Positions 33,212 through 42,170 of a DNA stretch of 64,000 nt are shown in pieces. Each line of letters begins with the position of its first letter. The stretch's first letter is position 1. The position numbers and the translations under genes are program-made. The stretch is taken from the NCBI GenBank assembly GCA_031394355.1, contig JANNSU010000059.1, forward strand, positions 124,001 through 188,000, given 5' to 3'. The DNA comes from JAEUMY01 sp031394355. GTDB lineage: Bacteria; Pseudomonadota; Gammaproteobacteria; Burkholderiales; Usitatibacteraceae. A model generated the notes under the pieces. The model was not told where the DNA came from. It ran no database searches and worked only from the letters and a program-made list of their open reading frames with translations.

Positions 33212-35500
33212 TTATGTGTTTGTGGTTCTTGCGCCTGCGGAACCCTTCACCCGCGCGATCCTTACCACCTCAGGCAGCTTCCGCAACTGCCGCAGCACAC
33301 TCGCAAGATGCATGCGGTTCCGCACTTCCAGCGTGAGCAGAAGCTCGGTGTACACCGTCCGGCCTTGCAACTTGTCCACCATCTGGATGTGCTCGATGTT
33401 CGAGTCTGCAGTGGCAATCTCTGCTGCAAGCTTGGCGAGCACGCCACGCTTGTCGGTAACGGTCAGGCGAATGGCGACATCGAAAACGGCGTCCAGGCTC
33501 GGGTCCCACTGCACATGCACCCACTTCTCCGGATCAAACTTGAAAGGATGGATGGCCGGACAATCGTGGGTATGGATGGTGAGCCCGGCCCCCTTGTTCA
33601 GCTGGGCGATGATCGGGTCACCGGGAATGGGGCGACAGCAAGGTGCGAACTGGACAGCCATGCCCTCCGAGCCGCGGATGGTCAGTGGCTCGACTGACCG
33701 GGTCATGCGGTGCCCGCCTTCTTCACCTTCGGAGAACAACTTCCGCGCCACGACGAGTGCCAGTCGTTTGCCCAGGCCGATGTCGGTGAGCACCTCTTCC
33801 TTGGTCTTGGCGGCGTCGCCCTTGAGCATGTGTTGCCAGTGCAGCTTGCCGATCTCATGCGGGTCCAGCGACAGGGAGCGGACGGCCTGAATCAGCAACA
33901 ACTCGCCCAGTTCCACGGACTCCGACAGATGCATGCTTTTCAGATAGTGGCGGATGTGCGAACGCGCACGACCGGTGCGGGTAAACGAGAGCCAGGACGG
34001 GTTGGGGCGGCCATCTGGCGAGGTCACGATCTCGACCCGATCACCATTGCGAAGACGGGTGCCGAGGCCCACGTCCTCGTCGTTCACCTTGGCACCGACG
34101 GCATGGTTGCCGATGTCGGAGTGCACGGCGTAGGCGTAGTCGATCGTTGTCGCGCCCTTCGGCAACGCATAGATCTTGCCCTTGGGTGAAAAGAGGTAGA
34201 CCTGGTCCGGAAACAGATCGACCTTGATGTGTTCGAGGAACTCCAGCGCGTCGCCACTTTCGGACTGGATCTCCAACAGCGACTGCAGCCATTGGTGCGT
34301 CTTCTGCTGCATGGCATTGATTTCCGCATCGGTCGACTTGTACAGCCAGTGTGATGCCACGCCGGCTTCTGCGATCTTGTGCATGTCGTGCGAGCGGATC
34401 TGCAATTCCAGCGGCACGCCATAGGGCCCGAACAGCGCAGTGTGCAACGACTGGTAGCCGTTGGCCTTTGGAATCGCGATGTAGTCCTTGAACTTTCCAG
34501 GGAAGGGCTTGAACAACGTGTGCATGGCCCCGAGTGCCAGATAGCAGGACGGCACGTCCTTCACGATGATGCGAAAGCCGTACACATCCAGCACCTCTGA
34601 GAAGGTGAGTGACTTCTCCTGCATTTTTTTGTGGATGGAGGACAGGTGCTTCTCCCGGCCACGGACCAGCGCGTCGATGCCCTGTTCGCGCAGACGGTTG
34701 GTGATCGCGTCCAGAATCTTCCCGACCACTTGCCGGCGATTGCCCCGCGCCGACTTCACTGCCTTTTCGAGCACCTTGAAACGGTGCGGATGCAGGTAAC
34801 GGAATCCCAGGTCCTCGAGCTCGTAGTACACGTCGTTCAGGCCCAGCCTGTTCGCGATCGGCGAGTAGATTTCGAGAGTTTCCTTGGCGACGCGCTCCTG
34901 TTTTTCCTGATGCACTGCATCAAGAGTGCGCATGTTGTGCAACCGGTCGGCGAGTTTGATGAGAATCACGCGAACATCGCGGGCCATGGCGAGCAGCATC
35001 TTGCGGAAATTCTCCGCCTGCGCCTGTTCAAGGGTTTGAAACTGGAGCCTGTCGATCTTCGATACGCCATCCACCAGATTCGCAACGGCCTTGCCGAACT
35101 GCTTGGCGATCTCGCCCTTGGTGGTGGGGGTGTCTTCCACCACGTCATGCAGCAGTGCGGCGATGAGGGCGGTTGAGTCGAGATGCCAGGCTGCCAGAAT
35201 GCGGGCGACAGCGAGTGGGTGGGTGACATACGGCTCGCCGCTCTTGCGGAATTGGCCGTCATGCGCGGATTGCGCCACGCTGAAAGCCAGCTCGACGCGC
35301 TGGATGTCCTCGGCCTTGAGATAGGTGGCGAGTATTTCCTTGAGCGCGGCAAAGTCCGATGCGGCGTCGGGTTCAGCTGCGGCAATATCTGCTGCGGTCG
35401 CAGATGCTAGATCGATGCTGTGCCCGGCAGGCACAGCAGGCGGGTGCGGTGACGCGGGCTTTCTGCCGGGTTTCCCCGGTGCGGGATTGAGGCTCGCCAT
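33212..35500 (-). CDS. spoT: Bifunctional (p)ppGpp synthetase/hydrolase
   Basis: RelA/SpoT homologue of 762 aa. The HD hydrolase domain is intact (HPLAVARILA, HDVVED with H118-D119), followed by the synthetase domain (YGFRIIVKD, FKDYIAIPKANGYQSLHT, LELQIRS), then TGS, zinc-finger-like (CCRPIPGD) and ACT (RGVLAKLAAEIA) domains. Makes and degrades the stringent-response alarmone. The order gmk-rpoZ-spoT on one strand is the standard proteobacterial arrangement. An Ala/Pro-rich N-terminal extension of about 45 residues precedes the conserved part. Confidence 0.95.
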   Translation of the reverse strand: MASLNPAPGKPGRKPASPHPPAVPAGHSIDLASATAADIAAAEPDAASDFAALKEILATYLKAEDIQRVELAFSVAQSAHDGQFRKSGEPYVTHPLAVARILAAWHLDSTALIAALLHDVVEDTPTTKGEIAKQFGKAVANLVDGVSKIDRLQFQTLEQAQAENFRKMLLAMARDVRVILIKLADRLHNMRTLDAVHQEKQERVAKETLEIYSPIANRLGLNDVYYELEDLGFRYLHPHRFKVLEKAVKSARGNRRQVVGKILDAITNRLREQGIDALVRGREKHLSSIHKKMQEKSLTFSEVLDVYGFRIIVKDVPSCYLALGAMHTLFKPFPGKFKDYIAIPKANGYQSLHTALFGPYGVPLELQIRSHDMHKIAEAGVASHWLYKSTDAEINAMQQKTHQWLQSLLEIQSESGDALEFLEHIKVDLFPDQVYLFSPKGKIYALPKGATTIDYAYAVHSDIGNHAVGAKVNDEDVGLGTRLRNGDRVEIVTSPDGRPNPSWLSFTRTGRARSHIRHYLKSMHLSESVELGELLLIQAVRSLSLDPHEIGKLHWQHMLKGDAAKTKEEVLTDIGLGKRLALVVARKLFSEGEEGGHRMTRSVEPLTIRGSEGMAVQFAPCCRPIPGDPIIAQLNKGAGLTIHTHDCPAIHPFKFDPEKWVHVQWDPSLDAVFDVAIRLTVTDKRGVLAKLAAEIATADSNIEHIQMVDKLQGRTVYTELLLTLEVRNRMHLASVLRQLRKLPEVVRIARVKGSAGARTTNT

Positions 35501-35526
35501 GGGCCGTTCCCGCTGGCGATGCCGGG

Positions 35527-35748
35527 TTACAGGGTTTCGGCGGGTGCCGGCGGCGGCAACAGAATCTCCGGGCCGATCTTGCCAGCAGCAATTTCACGCA
35601 ATGCCAGCACAGTGGGCTTGTCCTTGCCCGGATCGACCAGCGGGGTGGCGCCGAGGGCCAGTTGGCGGGCGCGAGCCGTTGCAGCCAGCGTCAGATCGAA
35701 GCGATTGGTGAAGAATTTGGTGCAGTCGTCAACGGTGATGCGGGCCAT
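35527..35748 (-). CDS. rpoZ: RNA polymerase omega subunit
   Basis: Protein of 73 aa opening MARITVDDCTKFFTNRFDL, the conserved omega start; the C-terminus is short and proline-rich. Helps assemble RNA polymerase and forms part of a ppGpp site. Start at 35748; a longer frame to 35796 is read through the palindrome at 35778 and lacks homology. Placed between gmk and spoT, as usual. Confidence 0.95.
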   Translation of the reverse strand: MARITVDDCTKFFTNRFDLTLAATARARQLALGATPLVDPGKDKPTVLALREIAAGKIGPEILLPPPAPAETL

Positions 35749-35777
35749 GTCAGCGTCCTTCAGGTCGGGTGGTGCGT

Positions 35778-35789
35778 GCGAATATTCGC
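35778..35789. repeat. Iterated palindrome copy 15 (exact, 14-bp form)
   Basis: Exact with T/A flanks. In the gmk-rpoZ gap, 29 bp upstream of the rpoZ start. Confidence 0.92.
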
Positions 35790-35870
35790 AAGTCAATCGG
35801 CAGTATAGCCGATGACGACCTAACTGTCTGTTTTTCGGGTGTTTTTAGGGGTTTCCCTGTGCCCGACCCG

Positions 35871-36479
35871 TCACACAATCTTGCTGAGCAGCTGGGTGTA
35901 TCGGGCCAGTTGCTGGTTACGGGTGAGCCTGCATGCTCGCACAACCGCCTTCAGGTCATCCAGGGCCGTGTCGAAATCGTCGTTGACGATAATGTAGTCC
36001 GCCTCGGCAACGTGGCGCATTTCCTCGCGGGCAGACGCCACTCGCCGCGCGATGACTTCGTCGGTATCCGTGCCCCGGCGGGTCAGGCGCTGCTCCAGCG
36101 CCTCGACAGAAGGGGGCAGGATGAAGATGCTGGTGGTGTCGGTGAAGATGCGCCGAACCTGCTGAGCGCCCTGCCAGTCGATTTCCAACAACACGTCGTT
36201 GCCAGCAGTGCGGGCTTCCGTGATCCAGCGCTTGGACGTGCCGTAGAGGTTGCCGTACACCTCGGCGTGTTCGAGAAATTCATCATCGCGCAGCATGGCC
36301 TCGAACTCGCGACGGGTCGTGAAGTGGTACTCGCGGCCATTCACCTCCCCGTCGCGCGGCGGCCGGGTGGTCCAGGATACCGACAGCAGAATGCCGCAGT
36401 CGTCGCGCAGCAGCGCGTTGACCAGGCTGGTCTTGCCTGCGCCGGAGGGGGCCACGATGACGTAGAGATTGCCGTTCAT
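35871..36479 (-). CDS. gmk: Guanylate kinase
   Basis: Protein of 202 aa with the P-loop APSGAGKTSL (about 9-18), SWTTRPPRDGEVNGREYHF (GMP-binding) and the lid region RRGTDTDEVIARR. Phosphorylates GMP to GDP. The start MNGNLYVIVAPSGAG at 36479 gives the family length. It follows yicC on the same strand across a 117-bp gap full of heptamer repeats. Confidence 0.95.
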   Translation of the reverse strand: MNGNLYVIVAPSGAGKTSLVNALLRDDCGILLSVSWTTRPPRDGEVNGREYHFTTRREFEAMLRDDEFLEHAEVYGNLYGTSKRWITEARTAGNDVLLEIDWQGAQQVRRIFTDTTSIFILPPSVEALEQRLTRRGTDTDEVIARRVASAREEMRHVAEADYIIVNDDFDTALDDLKAVVRACRLTRNQQLARYTQLLSKIV

Positions 36480-36486
36480 GGTGCGC

Positions 36487-36585
36487 GGGATTCGGGATTT
36501 GGGTTTCGGCACTCGCAAAGGCCGTGTGCGTGACCTGCCGAAAACGTCTGCGGCACTTCGAGCCGAGCCCCGAGCCCCGAGCCCC
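36487..36585. repeat. Inverted G-rich / C-rich heptamer arrays
   Basis: A G-rich stretch (GGGATTCGGGATTTGGG, 36487-36509) is paired with three perfect GAGCCCC heptamers (36565-36585) in the yicC-gmk gap. The same arrangement, longer, occurs at 45695-45921. No iterated palindrome lies between the arms here. Confidence 0.75.
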
Positions 36586-36596
36586 CAACCCCGGGC

Positions 36597-37460
36597 TTAC
36601 TCGACATTTTGAACCTGCTCGCGCATCTGCTCGATGAGTACCTTGAGCTCCACCGACATTTTCGAGAGCTCGTTGGTGGCGGACTTGGAACCCAGTGTGT
36701 TGGCCTCGCGGTTCAGCTCCTGCATCAGGAAATCCAGCCGCTTGCCCGCGGCCCCGCCCTGTTTCAATACACGGCGCACTTCAGCGATGTGGGCGGTGAG
36801 CCGGTTGAGCTCTTCGGCCACATCCACGCGGGCGGCGAACAGCACCACCTCCTGACGCAAGCGTTCATCGGCATTGGGCAGCAGCGCCTCGGCGATTTTC
36901 GCGGCCAGCTTTTCCTCATAGGCTTTCACGACAGCGGGCACCAGGGGCGTGGCGTCGCGAACAATTTCGGTGATCCGTACGAGACGCTCTTCCATCATGC
37001 CGGCCAGTTTTTCGCCTTCGCGGGCCCGGGTGGCATTGAGGTCGGCCAGTGCTTCGGCCAACATGCCCAGAACGACATCCTTCAAATCATCCGCTTCGAG
37101 TGTGACATCGTTCAATACGCCGGGCGCATGCAGCACTTCCCAGAGAGACAGGCCGCGCGCATCGGGGAATTGACTTTGCAGCAATGCGGCAGTTTCCCTC
37201 AGTCGGCTGACGGCCTCCACATTGGGGCTGGCCGTGGCGGCGCTGGCAACCTTGTTGAAACTGATGCGGCAATCCACCTTGCCGCGCGCCAGCTTGGCAG
37301 CGACGCCTTCGCGCAGTTGCGTCTCCAAGAGCCTCAGTTCGTCGGGCATGCGGCACTGAAACTCCAGATACCGATGGTTGACCGAGCGCAGCTCCATACC
37401 CAGACGGCCCCCGGGCACCTCGCGATTCACTATGGCAAAGCCGGTCATGCTGGCGATCAT
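36597..37460 (-). CDS. yicC: YicC family endoribonuclease
   Basis: Protein of 287 aa matching YicC throughout: it opens IASMTGFA, has SVNHRYLEFQCRMP and ARGKVDCRI in the N-terminal half and the conserved C-terminal GGAAGKRLDFLMQELNREANT. YicC proteins act as endoribonucleases on some small RNAs. Gene order yicC-gmk-rpoZ-spoT is typical. It is divergent from the kinase gene. Confidence 0.93.
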   Translation of the reverse strand: MIASMTGFAIVNREVPGGRLGMELRSVNHRYLEFQCRMPDELRLLETQLREGVAAKLARGKVDCRISFNKVASAATASPNVEAVSRLRETAALLQSQFPDARGLSLWEVLHAPGVLNDVTLEADDLKDVVLGMLAEALADLNATRAREGEKLAGMMEERLVRITEIVRDATPLVPAVVKAYEEKLAAKIAEALLPNADERLRQEVVLFAARVDVAEELNRLTAHIAEVRRVLKQGGAAGKRLDFLMQELNREANTLGSKSATNELSKMSVELKVLIEQMREQVQNVE

Positions 37461-37627
37461 GGGGCGTCTTTCTGGAAAGAATCCGCGGGCGGATGGGTGG
37501 ACTTCAGGTGGCGGTCGGTCGGATCGCGCCGGGTCGTTGCTGCAGGCGGACGCGAGTAAGCCATAAAATTCATGTCATTATACCGAACTGTCCCCCCGTA
37601 ACCCGCTCACGGACGCTGATCCAGCGC

Positions 37628-38587
37628 ATGGCTTCACAACAAAACCAGCCGCTGCCCGAGGGCTACCAACTCAACAACTACCGCATCGATAAACTGCTGT
37701 CGTCTGGCGGGTTTTCGATCGTCTATCTGGCCCGTGACGAGAACGACAATCCCGTGGCCATCAAGGAATACCTGCCGAGCGCGCTCGTCCTGCGCAGCGC
37801 CGGATCAGAAGTGCAGGTCAGCTCAGATGAGAATCTGGCGCTTTTCCGCCACGGTCTGAAGTGCTTCTTCGAGGAAGGTCGCGCGCTGGCTACCATCGCG
37901 CATCCAAACGTCATCCGTGTGGAGAATTTCTTCCGCGCCAATGAGACCGTCTACATGGTCATGCAGTATGTGCGTGGCCGCACGCTGCAGTTCCACGTGC
38001 AGCGACACCGCCAGGAATTCACCGACACCTTCATCCGGCGAATATTCGTTCACCTGCTGAACGGGCTGCGCGAGGTGCACGCCAACAAGCTGCTGCATCT
38101 GGACATCAAACCGGCAAACATCTACATCACGATGGAATCAAAGCCGGTGCTGCTCGACTTCGGTGCGGCGCGACAGGCGCTGTCGTCGGATCACCAGAAG
38201 CTTCGGCCCATGTATACCGCCGGCTATGCGGCACCCGAGCAATATCGCAACGGTGATGACATGGGTCCGTGGACCGATATCTACTCTGTCGGGGCAACCA
38301 TGTACACCTGCATCAGCGGCATGCATCCGCAGCCGGCGAACGACCGCGAGAAGACGGATCAGCTCACTCCGCTTCACGAGATCGTGAAGTTCGGGTATTC
38401 GCCCGAGCTGCTCAGCATTGTCGATTGGTGCCTCCAGATCGACTACATGAAGCGTCCGCAGACGGCCTTCGAGCTGCAGAAGGCGTTGACCCAGGAGCCG
38501 CAGAACATCGTGTCGGCGGACACGCCTGACTCGGAAAAATCCTTCACGGGACGTCTCAAGCAGACGTTGAACCGGAAGATTTTCTGA
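37628..38587 (+). CDS. Ser/Thr protein kinase
   Basis: Soluble Hanks-type kinase of 319 aa. Gly-loop SSGGFSIVY (25-33), K46 (VAIKEY), catalytic loop HLDIKPANI (157-165; Leu replaces the usual Arg of HRD), DFG at 177-179 and APE (APEQY). There is no membrane helix or extracellular sensor. The last base of its stop codon is shared with the phosphatase start (TGATG), so the pair is coupled. Start at 37628; upstream in-frame codons lack homology. An iterated palindrome (11/12) gives RIF at 138-140. Confidence 0.92.
   Translation: MASQQNQPLPEGYQLNNYRIDKLLSSGGFSIVYLARDENDNPVAIKEYLPSALVLRSAGSEVQVSSDENLALFRHGLKCFFEEGRALATIAHPNVIRVENFFRANETVYMVMQYVRGRTLQFHVQRHRQEFTDTFIRRIFVHLLNGLREVHANKLLHLDIKPANIYITMESKPVLLDFGAARQALSSDHQKLRPMYTAGYAAPEQYRNGDDMGPWTDIYSVGATMYTCISGMHPQPANDREKTDQLTPLHEIVKFGYSPELLSIVDWCLQIDYMKRPQTAFELQKALTQEPQNIVSADTPDSEKSFTGRLKQTLNRKIF
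38038..38049. repeat. Iterated palindrome copy 16 (11/12)
   Basis: Last base is T. Inside the kinase gene, read as R-I-F. Confidence 0.82.
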
Positions 38588-39498
38588 TGCGGTTCACCAT
38601 CTTCCAGGACTCGCACAAGGGTACCCGCAAGGTCAATCAGGATCGTCTCGCCTATTCATATGGCAAGGACGTGCTGATGATGGTCATCGCCGATGGCATG
38701 GGCGGCCATGCCCGGGGCGAGATCGCGGCGGAGATCACGGTGAACACCATCACTGCGCGATTCCAGCAGGAAGCACGCTCGCCGCTGAAGCGGCCATTGG
38801 AATTCCTGCACGCATCCTTCAATGCCGCGCATCGCGCCATCATCGCCTTTGCCGACCAGCACGAGATGCTGGAGAGCCCGCGTACAACCTGCGTGGGCTG
38901 CATCATCCAGGAAGGCAAGGCTTACTGGGCCCATTCCGGCGACTCGCGGCTGTATGTGTTTCGCAAGGGTGAGTTGGGCATCACCACACTCGACCATTCC
39001 CGCGTTCGCCAGCTCATTGATGCCGGCGTCATCACCGAACTGCAGGCCGAGACCCATCCGGATCGCAATAAAATCTACAACTGCCTGGGTGGCGTGCTGC
39101 CGCCCGAGGTGACGCTGTCGGAGGAGTGGCCGCTGCAGGTGGGCGACACCATCCTCATGTCCACGGATGGATTCTGGGCGCATGTACCCATTCCCTTCCT
39201 GGCCAGCAAGCTGACGAGGGCAAACATTGTCGACCTGCTTCCTGGCCTGATGGAGGATGCAGAGCGTAAAGCGGGCAACGATGCCGACAACCTCTCCGTC
39301 GTTGCCATGACCTGGGAGAAGCAGGACGAACTGGCGGACATTCCCACTCAGACGGTAACCTCCACCGTGCCGATGGAAGGCTTCCGCACCCACACGAGCA
39401 TGGGCGGGGAAATCACCACGTCGGATGTAGTCACCGAAGCCGATATCGAGCGCGCCATTTCCGAGATCCAGTCGGCAATCAAGAAGGTGCCGAAGTGA
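38587..39498 (+). CDS. PP2C-type protein phosphatase
   Basis: PPM-family phosphatase of 303 aa. Metal-binding motifs: NQDRLAY (17-23), VIADGMGGHA (33-42), AHSGDSRLY and GNDADNLSVV. It would reverse phosphorylation by the kinase gene it overlaps by one base. The C-terminal about 60 residues (after MTWEKQDE) are outside the catalytic core, with Thr/Ser clusters that could themselves be phosphorylated. Confidence 0.92.
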   Translation: MRFTIFQDSHKGTRKVNQDRLAYSYGKDVLMMVIADGMGGHARGEIAAEITVNTITARFQQEARSPLKRPLEFLHASFNAAHRAIIAFADQHEMLESPRTTCVGCIIQEGKAYWAHSGDSRLYVFRKGELGITTLDHSRVRQLIDAGVITELQAETHPDRNKIYNCLGGVLPPEVTLSEEWPLQVGDTILMSTDGFWAHVPIPFLASKLTRANIVDLLPGLMEDAERKAGNDADNLSVVAMTWEKQDELADIPTQTVTSTVPMEGFRTHTSMGGEITTSDVVTEADIERAISEIQSAIKKVPK

Positions 39499-39503
39499 GT
39501 TCT

Positions 39504-39647
39504 GGTGATCGGTAATGGGTGATGGGTGATGATTGCCCTCGCGAATATTCGCAACAACTTTCCAGCACGATTCCCCCAAAATCTACCCATCACCCTTCAC
39601 CCATCACCCATCACCAATCACCCATCACCCATCACCCATCACCCATC
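39504..39647. repeat. Inverted heptamer arrays flanking a palindrome
   Basis: Four heptamers of GGTGATG type (39504-39531) face nine of ACCCATC type (39585-39647, two imperfect). The arms are complementary and the iterated palindrome at 39541 lies between them, so a long hairpin with the palindrome in the loop is possible. The right array ends 3 bases before the rph start codon, where a ribosome site should be. Confidence 0.85.
39541..39552. repeat. Iterated palindrome copy 17 (exact)
   Basis: Exact, intergenic, between two complementary heptamer arrays upstream of rph. Confidence 0.92.
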
Positions 39648-39650
39648 AAA

Positions 39651-40370
39651 ATGACCCGCCACGACGGCCGCACGCCAGATCAGCTTCGCCCTATCAAGAT
39701 CACCCGCCGCTACACCAAGCACGCGGAGGGTTCCGTCCTCATCGAGTTTGGTGACACCAAGGTGCTGTGCACCGCGAGTGTTGAAGAGCGCGTGCCGCCA
39801 CACAAGAAGAACTCCGGTGAAGGCTGGGTCACGGCCGAGTACGGCATGCTGCCGCGCTCCACCAATACCCGCTCTGACCGAGAGGCCGCGCGGGGCAAGC
39901 AGACCGGGCGCACGCAGGAAATCCAGCGACTGATTGGTCGCAGCCTGCGCGCGGTTGTCGACTTGAAGAAGCTGGGTGAGCGTCAGATCACTTTGGACTG
40001 CGATGTCATCCAGGCGGACGGCGGCACCCGCACCGCCAGCATCACCGGCGCCTATGTGGCGTTGATGGATGCGGTGAATGTGTTGCTGACAAAGAAGCTC
40101 ATCAAGGAGTCGCCCGTGCGCGAGCCCGTGGCTGCGATTTCCGTGGGCATCCACGATGGTCTTGCGCTGCTGGACCTCAACTATGTCGAAGACTCCGCCT
40201 GCGAAACTGACATGAATGTGGTCATGACCGGTGCGGGCAGCTTCATCGAGGTGCAGGGCACGGCCGAGGGTGTGCCGTTTTCGCGTGCCGAGATGGATAA
40301 GCTGATGGAGCTGGCGGCGGCGGGTGTAAAGCAGTTGGTCGCAGCGCAGGCCGCAGCGCTGGCAACCTGA
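39651..40370 (+). CDS. rph: Ribonuclease PH
   Basis: 3'-to-5' phosphorolytic exoribonuclease of 239 aa that trims tRNA 3' ends. Typical blocks: GSVLIEFGDTKVLCTASVEE, LPRSTNTRSDREAARGKQ and GRTQEIQRLIGRSLRA with the phosphate-binding Arg residues, then CDVIQADGGTRTASI. Start at 39651 (MTRHDGR) is the family start, yet the leader consists only of ACCCATC heptamers and has no Shine-Dalgarno sequence. Followed by rdgB after 14 bp and hemW. Confidence 0.95.
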   Translation: MTRHDGRTPDQLRPIKITRRYTKHAEGSVLIEFGDTKVLCTASVEERVPPHKKNSGEGWVTAEYGMLPRSTNTRSDREAARGKQTGRTQEIQRLIGRSLRAVVDLKKLGERQITLDCDVIQADGGTRTASITGAYVALMDAVNVLLTKKLIKESPVREPVAAISVGIHDGLALLDLNYVEDSACETDMNVVMTGAGSFIEVQGTAEGVPFSRAEMDKLMELAAAGVKQLVAAQAAALAT

Positions 40371-40384
40371 GCGTTCTGGTAGAG

Positions 40385-40975
40385 ATGACTCAACTCGTCA
40401 TCGCCAGCAACAACCCCGGAAAGCTGCGCGAGTTTTCCGCGTTGCTGGCGCCCTTGGGCATCAATTCGATCAAACAAGGCGAGCTCGGCATCAGCGAAGC
40501 GGACGAGCCGCACCCCACATTCATCGAAAACGCGTTGGCCAAGGCGCGTCATGCCAGTGCGGCTTCAAGCCTGCCCGCGCTCGCCGATGACTCTGGCATC
40601 TGTGTGCCTGCACTGGGTGGTGCGCCCGGCGTATATTCCGCTCGCTTTGCAGGCGAGCCCAGGTCCGATCAGCGTAATAACGAGAAACTCATCGCATCAG
40701 TGCGTGATCTGCCGCGCGCCGCCTTTTACTACTGTGTGTTGGCCTTGGTGCGCGCTGCTGATGACCCGCGGCCGATCATCGCCGAGGCGGCATGGTATGG
40801 CCAGCTGATCGACGTGCCGCGTGGCGAAGGCGGGTTCGGCTACGACCCCTATTTCTGGCTGCCATCGCATCAATGCACAGCTGCAGAGTTGCCGGCCGAC
40901 GAGAAGAATCTCATCAGCCACCGTGGTCGCGCACTGGCCACTCTGGTTGATCGGCTGCGCGCCGAGCCGCTCTAG
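40385..40975 (+). CDS. rdgB: RdgB/HAM1 non-canonical purine NTP pyrophosphatase
   Basis: Protein of 196 aa that hydrolyses dITP, XTP and similar nucleotides to keep them out of DNA. Opens with VIASNNPGKLREF (nucleotide site), then TFIENALAKARHAS, ADDSGICVPAL and GGFGYDPYFW, all family motifs. Ends 2 bases before the hemW start, in the conserved rph-rdgB-hemW run. Confidence 0.95.
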   Translation: MTQLVIASNNPGKLREFSALLAPLGINSIKQGELGISEADEPHPTFIENALAKARHASAASSLPALADDSGICVPALGGAPGVYSARFAGEPRSDQRNNEKLIASVRDLPRAAFYYCVLALVRAADDPRPIIAEAAWYGQLIDVPRGEGGFGYDPYFWLPSHQCTAAELPADEKNLISHRGRALATLVDRLRAEPL

Positions 40976-40977
40976 TT

Positions 40978-42156
40978 GTGGCCAACATTTCTGTCGACCA
41001 GTTGACCGGCGTGCAACTGAAGGCGCTGCCGCCGCTCTCGCTCTATGTCCACATTCCGTGGTGCATCCGCAAGTGCCCCTACTGCGACTTCAATTCGCAT
41101 GAGCAGAAGGGTGCTTCACAAGAAGCACGCTATATCGACGCACTCACCACTGACCTCGACCATGCTCTGCCGAACATCTGGGGCCGCAAGGTCTACTCGA
41201 TCTTCTTCGGTGGTGGCACGCCCAGCCTGTTCTCGGCGGCAGGCATCGACCGCATCCTTGCGAATATTCGCGCCAGGGTGAGTCTGGCGCCGGATGCGGA
41301 AGTCACGCTGGAGGCCAACCCTGGTACGTTCGAGATGGAAAAATTTCGCGGCTTCCGAGAGGCGGGCGTCAACCGGCTCTCCATTGGCATCCAGAGTTTC
41401 AATGCCTTGCATCTGAAGGCGCTGGGCCGCGTGCACGATGCTGACGAGGCGCGCCGCGCAGTCGAGATCGGGCTCACCCACTTCGATAGCGTGAATCTTG
41501 ATCTCATGTTCGCGTTGCCGGAACAAACGCTGGCCGAGTGCGAGGCAGATGTGGCGACCGCACTGTCCTTTGGCACGCCACATCTGTCGATCTATCACCT
41601 GACGCTGGAGCCCAACACCCTGTTCCATCGCTTCCCGCCGCCGCTGCCGGACGATGATCTCGCGGCCGACATGCAACAGATGATTGCGGCGCGCACGTTG
41701 GGTGCAGGCTTCTTGAACTATGAAACCTCCGCCTACTGCCAGCCGGGACGCGAGTCCCGCCACAACCTCAACTACTGGCGCTTTGGCGACTACCTTGGCA
41801 TCGGCGCCGGGGCGCATTCAAAGATTTCATTTCCGGATCGCATCACCCGTCAGGTGCGCTTCAAGCAGCCTGCGCAGTACATGGATGCAGCCCTGGCCGG
41901 TGCGGCTGTTCAGGAAGACACGGTCATCGAACGCAAGGCGCTGCCGTTCGAGTTCATGCTGAATGCGCTGCGTCTTGCCGAAGGATTCGACATCACCGTC
42001 TTCGAGGAACGCACGGGCTTGGGCATTGCGAATATTCGCAATGAGCTGGACGCGGCGGAATCGCGCGGATTGATTGTGCGCGACTTGAAACGAATCCGCC
42101 CCACGGAAATGGGGCGGCGATTTCAGAATGACTTGCTGGAGATGTTCCTGCGCTGA
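40978..42156 (+). CDS. hemW: HemW-like radical SAM protein
   Basis: Protein of 392 aa. Radical-SAM cluster C29-x3-C33-x2-C36 (PWCIRKCPYC), FFGGGTPSL and the C-terminal HemW domain (ARIT-like region through RPTEMGRRFQND). HemW is a heme-binding chaperone-like protein related to coproporphyrinogen dehydrogenase but usually without that activity. GTG start 2 bases after rdgB. Two iterated palindromes lie in this gene, both read ANIR, 768 bp apart. Confidence 0.93.
   Translation: MANISVDQLTGVQLKALPPLSLYVHIPWCIRKCPYCDFNSHEQKGASQEARYIDALTTDLDHALPNIWGRKVYSIFFGGGTPSLFSAAGIDRILANIRARVSLAPDAEVTLEANPGTFEMEKFRGFREAGVNRLSIGIQSFNALHLKALGRVHDADEARRAVEIGLTHFDSVNLDLMFALPEQTLAECEADVATALSFGTPHLSIYHLTLEPNTLFHRFPPPLPDDDLAADMQQMIAARTLGAGFLNYETSAYCQPGRESRHNLNYWRFGDYLGIGAGAHSKISFPDRITRQVRFKQPAQYMDAALAGAAVQEDTVIERKALPFEFMLNALRLAEGFDITVFEERTGLGIANIRNELDAAESRGLIVRDLKRIRPTEMGRRFQNDLLEMFLR
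41260..41271. repeat. Iterated palindrome copy 18 (exact)
   Basis: Exact. Inside hemW, read as A-N-I-R. Confidence 0.92.
42028..42039. repeat. Iterated palindrome copy 19 (exact, 14-bp form)
   Basis: Exact with T/A flanks. Inside hemW, read as A-N-I-R. Confidence 0.92.
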
Positions 42157-42170
42157 CGGGTGTCAGGGCG

